Below, one piece after another: positions 57,646 through 64,000 of a stretch of 64,000 nucleotides of DNA. Location: the NCBI RefSeq assembly GCF_016908395.1, contig NZ_JAFBDU010000007.1, positions 124,001 through 188,000 on the forward strand. The letters run 5' to 3'. Position numbers and translations under genes: made by a program. This DNA comes from Metabacillus crassostreae. Lineage in GTDB: Bacteria; Bacillota; Bacilli; Bacillales; Bacillaceae. The notes under the pieces were generated by a model. That model ran no database searches. It was not told the origin of the DNA and saw only the letters and a list, made by a program, of their open reading frames with translations. The number at the start of each line of letters is the position of its first letter. The stretch's first letter is position 1.

Positions 57646-58674
57646 TTGAAGGTAGAATTATTTGATTTTCATCTCCCGGAAGAACTGATTGCTCAGGTTC
57701 CTCTTAAGGAAAGAGATGCTTCAAGGTTAATGGTTCTAAAAAAAGAAACAGGCGAAATAAAGCATGAGTCTTTTAAGGCAATCATTGATTATTTCAATGA
57801 AGGTGATTGTCTTGTGTTAAATAATACAAGAGTTATGCCTGCAAGACTTTTTGGTGTAAAAGAAGATACGGGTGCAAGTATTGAAATTCTCTTATTAAAG
57901 CAACAGGAAGATAATGTGTGGGAAACACTTGTTAAACCTGCAAAGCGTGTCAAAGAAGGAACTGTTGTTACATTTGGTTCAGGTGTTATGAAAGCTACAT
58001 GTGTTGGATCTAGTGAACATGGTGGACGATTATTAAAGTTTGACTATGAAGGTATTTTTTATGAAGTACTTGAAACACTTGGAGAAATGCCACTCCCACC
58101 ATATATTAAAGAACAATTAGATGATCGTGAGAGATATCAAACAGTTTTTTCCCGTGAAATAGGGTCAGCAGCTGCACCGACAGCTGGTTTACATTTTACA
58201 GAGGAAATTCTTGAGCAGCTTAAATCAAAAGGGGTACATATTGCTTTTATTACTCTTCATGTTGGTTTGGGCACATTCCGTCCTGTAAGTGCTGATACAG
58301 TGGAGGAGCATGAAATGCATGCAGAATTCTATCAGGTTACAGAAGGTACTGCAGCTCTTCTAAATGAAACAAGGGCAAAAGGTGGTCGTATTATATCTGT
58401 TGGGACAACCTCTACTAGAACGCTTGAAACTATTGCATCAAAGCATAATGGTCAATATGTTTCAGAGAATGGCTGGACAAATATCTTTATTTATCCAGGT
58501 TACGACTTTAAAGGTATTGATGGAATGATTACAAATTTCCATCTTCCTAAATCTTCGCTTATTATGTTAGTTAGTGCTCTTGCTTCAAGAGAAAATGTCA
58601 TGAACGCATATGAAACAGCTGTAAAAGAGCAGTATAGATTTTTTAGCTTTGGAGATGCGATGCTGATTATTTAA
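57646..58674 (+). CDS. queA: QueA, S-adenosylmethionine:tRNA ribosyltransferase-isomerase
   Basis: Transfers ribosyl from SAM to preQ1 at tRNA wobble position 34, making epoxyqueuosine. TTG 57646 gives the family start [20 protein letters not shown], with AGGTGAG at 57634-57640. 342 residues. [23 protein letters not shown] and [11 protein letters not shown] are the conserved signatures. tgt follows, whose product performs the preceding step. Confidence 0.97.
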   Translation: MKVELFDFHLPEELIAQVPLKERDASRLMVLKKETGEIKHESFKAIIDYFNEGDCLVLNNTRVMPARLFGVKEDTGASIEILLLKQQEDNVWETLVKPAKRVKEGTVVTFGSGVMKATCVGSSEHGGRLLKFDYEGIFYEVLETLGEMPLPPYIKEQLDDRERYQTVFSREIGSAAAPTAGLHFTEEILEQLKSKGVHIAFITLHVGLGTFRPVSADTVEEHEMHAEFYQVTEGTAALLNETRAKGGRIISVGTTSTRTLETIASKHNGQYVSENGWTNIFIYPGYDFKGIDGMITNFHLPKSSLIMLVSALASRENVMNAYETAVKEQYRFFSFGDAMLII

Positions 58675-58702
58675 GATTTGAAAAGAATTAAGAAAGTTAA
58701 TT

Positions 58703-58741
58703 AGTGTATGTTCATATCTTCGTGGGATAATAACATACACT
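58703..58741 (+). other. Hairpin between queA and tgt
   Basis: AGTGTATGTT (58703-58712) pairs with AACATACACT (58732-58741), with an inner TATC/GATA helix. Only TTT follows, so it is not a strong terminator. It ends shortly before the tgt ribosome site at 58749 and may act on queA mRNA stability or partial termination. Confidence 0.6.
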
Positions 58742-58763
58742 TTCGATTAAGGAGGAAATATAG

Positions 58764-59909
<1,146 letters not shown>

Positions 59910-59935
59910 TACATGCTTGAAAGGGGTGATATTTA

Positions 59936-60196
59936 ATGGATATGTTAACAACAGTTTTACCTTTAGTGTTAATGTTTGCGATCTTTTACTTTTTGCTAAT
60001 TCGTCCGCAACAAAAGCAACAAAAAGCGGTTCGTGAAATGCAGAACAGCCTACAAAAAGGCGACAAGATTATTACAATTGGCGGCCTTCACGGTATTCTT
60101 GATTCAATTGATGAAAATAAGATTGTATTAAAAGTTGGTGACGGTACTCGTTTAACGTTTGATCGTCGTTCAGTACGTGAAGTAGCAAAAGACTAA
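59936..60196 (+). CDS. yajC: YajC, Sec-translocase accessory subunit
   Basis: 86 residues with a single N-terminal membrane span (about 5-22, then LIRPQQKQQK) and a small cytoplasmic domain (KGDKIITIGGLHGIL). Partner of SecDF in other bacteria; called yrbF in B. subtilis. AAAGGGGTG precedes the ATG. A terminator follows. Confidence 0.96.
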   Translation: MDMLTTVLPLVLMFAIFYFLLIRPQQKQQKAVREMQNSLQKGDKIITIGGLHGILDSIDENKIVLKVGDGTRLTFDRRSVREVAKD

Positions 60197-60218
60197 TATG
60201 TATGATACATACAAATAG

Positions 60219-60245
60219 AAACAGGGGCTATCCCCTGTTTTTTTG
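60219..60245 (+). terminator. Terminator of the tgt-yajC unit
   Basis: AAACAGGGG (60219-60227) pairs with CCCCTGTTT (60232-60240), loop of four, then T. Confidence 0.95.
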
Positions 60246-60377
60246 TATGGTTTTTATAAGAAAAGAAAGGTAACTTGTATCGGTAGCAAATGGTATCTCC
60301 TATATGTCTTCAGATTATCTCCCTATGAACTCAGTCGATGCTCATCTTAGTTTATCGGTGATGACCAAGGCACCTTG

Positions 60378-60764
60378 TTATTTACTTTCTCTTGATGCTG
60401 ACAAATTAACGCCAAAAACTCCACCTAACATTGCAATTAATAAAAATCCTCCATGATACATCAACTCTTCAGTTGTAAATACTTGTCCGTGACCCAAAAA
60501 TTTAAATAGAAGAATAATTAATGAATAAAGTAACGCAGTTATTCCTCCAATTAACCAACCCTTTTCTTTACCGTTACCTCCAGCAACAAATCCACCGATA
60601 AATAAAGTCAATAAAGAAATTCCTAGTAATACCCATGTAATAGAAGATTCTGTAAGACTAGTAAATTTTAATAATAAAGAAAAAGTTAAGCTTGTCACTA
60701 AAGCGATCACAAATATTGTAATGAGACCATAAAGAATCGCTTTTCCCCATCTTTTTGTTTCCAT
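60378..60764 (-). CDS. yrzE: TIGR04086-type membrane protein YrzE
   Basis: 128 residues with four membrane segments; glycines in the second half (FIGGFVAGGNGKEKGWLIGG) are typical of the YrzE family. ATG at 60764, with AGGGGGG just upstream on the minus strand; the longer frame to 60800 has no ribosome site. Function unknown. Same position and orientation as in B. subtilis. Confidence 0.85.
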   Translation of the reverse strand: METKRWGKAILYGLITIFVIALVTSLTFSLLLKFTSLTESSITWVLLGISLLTLFIGGFVAGGNGKEKGWLIGGITALLYSLIILLFKFLGHGQVFTTEELMYHGGFLLIAMLGGVFGVNLSASRESK

Positions 60765-61149
60765 TTTAACGTCCCCCCTAAAAAATAAAAATAGTACCAA
60801 AGCTTGTTGTAGCTCGTCTTATTACAGAATATTCATAGAAGAAAAAAAAAGACTATAAATATTTTAGTGGACTTGCATCATATGATGGTAAAGAGGACAT
60901 GTACCATAGTGGTAGATGGTAAAAAATTAAAAAGAAATCAACAATACTATCGATAGATTTTATAAGGCTTGTTTGAGGGTAGATTGCTTTGTAGCTTTGA
61001 TTTCAATCGAAATTCTAGAAGCAGCAATGTTTATTAAAATAATCATATAAACGTTTCAAAAAGCTAATAAAGCATATAGAGAAATTGTTGTACAAAAGTG
61101 CACATGAAGCAAAGCACTAGTACATTTGTGCTTTCAAGGGGGATAAACG
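60765..61149. other. Divergent intergenic region between yrzE and the permease
   Basis: 385 bases, AT-rich, with no recognised promoter on either strand. The notable structure is the interrupted inverted repeat just before the permease gene, listed separately. Confidence 0.35.
61089..61124 (+). promoter_or_regulatory. Interrupted inverted repeat before the permease gene
   Basis: TGTAC (61089-61093) and AGTGC (61097-61101) pair with GCACT (61114-61118) and GTACA (61120-61124). In addition GTACAAAAGTGC and GTACATTTGTGC form a direct repeat. It ends 13 bases before the ribosome site AAGGGGGA, so it could be an operator or a translation-control hairpin. Confidence 0.45.
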
Positions 61150-62442
61150 ATGCTTACAATTTTAACTGTTATCATCTTTCTCGTAACATATTTTATTATT
61201 ATGACTGAAAAAATTGACAGAGCTGTAGCAGCAGGATTTGGCGGAGTTGTTATGCTCATAGTAGGGATATATGATGTGAACAAAGCTTTTTTATCATATA
61301 TTGATTGGAATACAATCGCTTTGTTATTTTCAATGATGCTTATTGTTATTATTACAAGTCAAACAGGTGTATTTGAATATGTCGCTATCGTTATGGCAAA
61401 AGCAGTTGGAGGAAAGCCGATACCTCTGCTCATAGTGATATCAACTTTAACTGCAATTGGATCAGCATTTTTGGCAAATGTAACGATGGTTTTGTTACTA
61501 GTTCCAATCATCCTAACAATAGTTAGAATGCTTGATATTCCTGCAATGCCTTATTTAATTTCTATTATCATTGCTTCTAATATTGGAGGAACAGCAACTT
61601 TAATTGGTGATCCACCTAATATTATGATCGGTCAGGCCGTGGAGCATTTAACATTCAATGCTTTTCTTTTTCACTTGAGTCCAATTGTTCTAATTATCTA
61701 TGCAGTTGTATTAATTTATTTAATAATTCTTTACTGGCCGAAGTTAAATGTAAATCATATTGATCAAGTGAAATTATCTTCAATAAAAGCATCTGACTAT
61801 TTAAAAGTAACAGCAGCGTTACCTAAATCACTAGCTGTATTGTGTATGACGATATCTGGATTTGTATTAAATCCGATTCTTCACATAGATTTAACAAGTG
61901 TTTCTTTAGCAGGTGCATTGTTATTACTTTTGTTAACTGAGGATGAGTATAAACCTGAAGAGGTTTTTAAACAGGTGGAATGGGGAACATTATTTTTCTT
62001 TATCGGTTTATTTATGTTAATTGGAGGTCTAGAAGAGGTAGGAATAATTGATGAATTAGCTAGGGGACTAGTGTTTTATACAGAAGGTGATTTACCGAAG
62101 ACTTCTATGTTAATTCTTTGGATGACAGGAGTGTTATCAGGTTTTGTAGATAATATCCCCTTTGTAGCTGCCATGATCCCAGTTATAACAGAATTCCAGG
62201 ATTATGGAATGACAAATCTCGATCCGTTATGGTGGTCATTGGCACTAGGTGCTTGCTTAGGTGGAAATGGAACGCTGTTAGGTGCAAGCTCAAATTTAGT
62301 TGTCGCAGGATTAGCAGCCAAAGAAAAAGAGCATATAAGCTTTATTGAATTTCTAAAGGTAGGTTTCCCAATAGTGATCATATCTCTTTTTATTTCATCT
62401 ATTTATATCTATTTTAGATATCTAATTAATTTTACAAATTAA
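61150..62442 (+). CDS. ArsB/NhaD-family (ion transporter superfamily) permease
   Basis: 430-residue membrane protein with about eleven segments in two repeats. The signature SNIGGTATLIGDPPNIMIG and its second-half counterpart LGGNGTLLGASSNLVVAGLA mark the ion transporter superfamily containing ArsB, NhaD and CitMHS. Substrate cannot be read: arsenite, sodium or an organic anion are all possible, and no ars regulator or reductase is nearby. It is not at this locus in B. subtilis. An inverted repeat precedes it. Confidence 0.85.
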   Translation: MLTILTVIIFLVTYFIIMTEKIDRAVAAGFGGVVMLIVGIYDVNKAFLSYIDWNTIALLFSMMLIVIITSQTGVFEYVAIVMAKAVGGKPIPLLIVISTLTAIGSAFLANVTMVLLLVPIILTIVRMLDIPAMPYLISIIIASNIGGTATLIGDPPNIMIGQAVEHLTFNAFLFHLSPIVLIIYAVVLIYLIILYWPKLNVNHIDQVKLSSIKASDYLKVTAALPKSLAVLCMTISGFVLNPILHIDLTSVSLAGALLLLLLTEDEYKPEEVFKQVEWGTLFFFIGLFMLIGGLEEVGIIDELARGLVFYTEGDLPKTSMLILWMTGVLSGFVDNIPFVAAMIPVITEFQDYGMTNLDPLWWSLALGACLGGNGTLLGASSNLVVAGLAAKEKEHISFIEFLKVGFPIVIISLFISSIYIYFRYLINFTN

Positions 62443-62517
62443 ATACAGTTACATAAATATAAACTTATCGCTCAAACTAAGTATTAATAAACTGCATGCT
62501 GATAAGGAGGCCATATT

Positions 62518-63174
62518 ATGGAGTGGTTTCTAACCATTGTGGCTCGTACACTTTTTCTTTATTTCTTAATCGTAATTATCTTTCGTTTAATGGGTAAAAG
62601 GGAGATTGGAGAATTAAGTATACTCGATTTAGTGGTTTTTATTATGATTGCTGAAATGGCTGTTACAGCTATTGAGGATGAAAAAGATCCATTAATTCAT
62701 ACAGTTGTTCCAATGAGTTTATTAATGATTATTCAAATCTCTCTCGCCTACTTGTCTTTGAAAAACCAAAAAATTAGACATCTATTAGATGGGAAACCAA
62801 CAATCATCATTAATCGGGGAAAAGTGGATGAGCATGCCATGAAAACACAACGTTATAACTTTGATGATTTAATGACACAATTACGCGATAAAAATATTAG
62901 TAATGTGGCCGACGTCGAGTTTGCCATTCTAGAGCCTACTGGCAAACTTTCAGTAATAGAAAAACAAAAAAAGCAAAAGAAGCAACCTGAGCTGCAGGTG
63001 CCACTAATTGTTGATGGACAGATAAATGAAGACAATTTAAAAGTAATTGACAAAAATAATTTATGGTTAAGGCAGCAACTTCGTAAATTAGGGTATAAAG
63101 ATATTAGTGCAATATCATTATGTACCTTTGGAAAAGGGATCTTTTTTATTGATATAAAGGATGAAAAAAAATAG
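62518..63174 (+). CDS. yrbG: DUF421 membrane protein YrbG
   Basis: 218 residues with three N-terminal membrane segments (1-83), then the cytoplasmic DUF421/YetF domain ([33 protein letters not shown]). Relatives include the YetF/YkjA group, some linked to spores. AAGGAGG precedes the ATG. The length equals YrbG of B. subtilis, which also neighbours spoVB. Confidence 0.9.
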   Translation: MEWFLTIVARTLFLYFLIVIIFRLMGKREIGELSILDLVVFIMIAEMAVTAIEDEKDPLIHTVVPMSLLMIIQISLAYLSLKNQKIRHLLDGKPTIIINRGKVDEHAMKTQRYNFDDLMTQLRDKNISNVADVEFAILEPTGKLSVIEKQKKQKKQPELQVPLIVDGQINEDNLKVIDKNNLWLRQQLRKLGYKDISAISLCTFGKGIFFIDIKDEKK

Positions 63175-63193
63175 AATATCTATTTGCCAAAGA

Positions 63194-63217
63194 TAGGGAT
63201 AAAACCCTACTTTTTTT
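63194..63217 (+). terminator. Short terminator after yrbG
   Basis: TAGGG (63194-63198) pairs with CCCTA (63205-63209), then seven T after one C. Short stem, strong T run. Confidence 0.6.
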
Positions 63218-63286
63218 CGCCTATTTATTAATTTATTGTTTTCAATTTACTACTATTTTTAAAAGTAACAATCTAAAAGAGGGTAC

Positions 63287-63325
63287 ACAAAATCGACAGC
63301 TAGGTCATTTAGCTGTCGATTTTGT
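63287..63325. terminator. Bidirectional terminator between yrbG and spoVB
   Basis: ACAAAATCGACAGCTA (63287-63302) pairs perfectly over 16 bp with 63310-63325. It lies 8 bases from the end of spoVB on the minus strand; the T run on that strand is weak (TTTTGT). Confidence 0.8.
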
Positions 63326-63333
63326 ATTGGGTA

Positions 63334-64000
63334 TTATTTAACAGGTATTAATTTTGCTAAAAATCCACCAACATAAGGTAACCGTTTCACTTCATCTTTC
63401 TCTACTAAATTCAAAACAAATAACAGCAAGCAGTAGATGATGGATGTAACAATTAATGCTGCTATTAACCGAAGAATACTTGAAGAATTAAGGAATACAT
63501 TTTCGTAAAATAGGTAACCAGCTACTCCAGATATGACCATTGTCAAACCACTTTTTATATAATCCTTCACATATATAGTAAATGGTATAACCTTCATTAC
63601 AGTTGCGAAATGTAATAATGTAACAAGCATGATACCAATTACTATTGCTAATGCTGCTCCCATTATTCCTAATGAAGGTCTCGATGCTAAGGTAAAGATT
63701 AATGCTGTTTTTATTGCAGATCCTATTAGGCTATTGATCATTGCTGCTTTAGCTAAATCCAAAGCTTGTAAAACAGCTTGTAGTGGGCCTTGGAAATAGT
63801 AGAAAATAAAGAATGGTGCCATTACTTGAACGAAAATGGCTGATTTACTACTACCATACATAACAGTCATCAATGGTTCAGCAAAAACATATAACACAAC
63901 ACAAGAAAGACCACCACTTACAATCGATAATCTAATCGCCTGCTGAAGTCGATGCTCAACAAGCTTAAGTTGATTTTGCGCCATTGCTTCACTTATTGCA
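63334..64000 (-). CDS. spoVB: SpoVB, polysaccharide-exporter-fold flippase of spore cortex, 3' part
   Basis: The frame runs off the right edge (residues AISEA precede the internal ATG at 63984), so only about the last 222 residues are seen. MATE/MOP-superfamily membrane protein with at least six segments here; SpoVB is involved in cortex peptidoglycan synthesis, probably as a lipid II flippase. The segment with ISEAMAQN and QGPLQAVLQALDLAKAAM fits SpoVB. Synteny with yrbG and yrzE supports the name; YkvU-like paralogues are the alternative. Confidence 0.85.
   Translation of the reverse strand, partial: AISEAMAQNQLKLVEHRLQQAIRLSIVSGGLSCVVLYVFAEPLMTVMYGSSKSAIFVQVMAPFFIFYYFQGPLQAVLQALDLAKAAMINSLIGSAIKTALIFTLASRPSLGIMGAALAIVIGIMLVTLLHFATVMKVIPFTIYVKDYIKSGLTMVISGVAGYLFYENVFLNSSSILRLIAALIVTSIIYCLLLFVLNLVEKDEVKRLPYVGGFLAKLIPVK

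Overview
The window is a low-GC chromosomal segment from an endospore-forming Bacillaceae. The evidence is gene content and order: ysoA-tig-clpX-lonB-lonA-ysxC, hemAXCDBL, spoVID-ysxE-valS-folC-comC, spoIIB-maf-radC-mreBCD-minCD-spoIVFAB, rplU-prp-rpmA-spo0B-obg-pheBA, nad genes, safA, bofC-ruvAB-queA-tgt-yajC and spoVB follow the Bacillus subtilis layout closely. It is not B. subtilis itself. It carries an RNase E/G gene between spoIVFB and rplU, a PilM/PilN/PilO-type set after comC, a membrane diguanylate cyclase before comC, and an ArsB/NhaD-type permease before yrbG. I cannot name the species from sequence alone.

Region by region. 1-9.7 kb: protein quality control (TPR protein, trigger factor, ClpX, LonB, LonA) and the ribosome-assembly GTPase YsxC. 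9.7-17 kb: a small membrane gene on the minus strand, then the operon from glutamyl-tRNA to uroporphyrinogen III (hemA, hemX, hemC, hemD, hemB, hemL). 17-31 kb: spore coat morphogenesis (spoVID, ysxE), an orphan 63-residue membrane protein on the minus strand, T-box-controlled valS, folC, a diguanylate cyclase, comC and pilMNO-like genes, spoIIB. 31-39.4 kb: maf, radC, cell shape (mreBCD), septum placement (minCD) and the sigma-K checkpoint (spoIVFA/FB). 39.4-46.2 kb: RNase E/G, the L21/Prp/L27 ribosomal operon, spo0B-obg, pheB-pheA. 46.2-51.9 kb: divergent NAD biosynthesis, with niaR and nifS on minus and nadBCA on plus. 52-64 kb: safA, a CoxA/YhcN-like lipoprotein, bofC, ruvAB-yrzS, queA-tgt-yajC, yrzE, a permease, yrbG and the 3' part of spoVB.

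Sporulation control is visible in the DNA. Good sigma-E promoter candidates precede spoVID and spoIVFA, a sigma-F/G candidate precedes bofC, and a sigma-H candidate precedes minCD. Other readable regulation: a valine T-box (GUC specifier), an L21 leader, a LexA-like box at ruvAB, and a repeat/operator candidate in front of nadB.

No large mobile element, CRISPR array, tRNA or rRNA is seen. The least ordinary signals are non-coding: (i) a 29-bp block, 27/29 identical, with further leader similarity, in front of the two small minus-strand membrane genes about 9.7 kb apart; (ii) a 312-bp element with perfect 15-bp terminal inverted repeats filling the pheA/niaR gap, which carries a second palindromic element flanked by 11-bp direct repeats, while an older copy at 42.2 kb looks like the empty site. 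I found no clear candidate for a wholly new multi-gene system.
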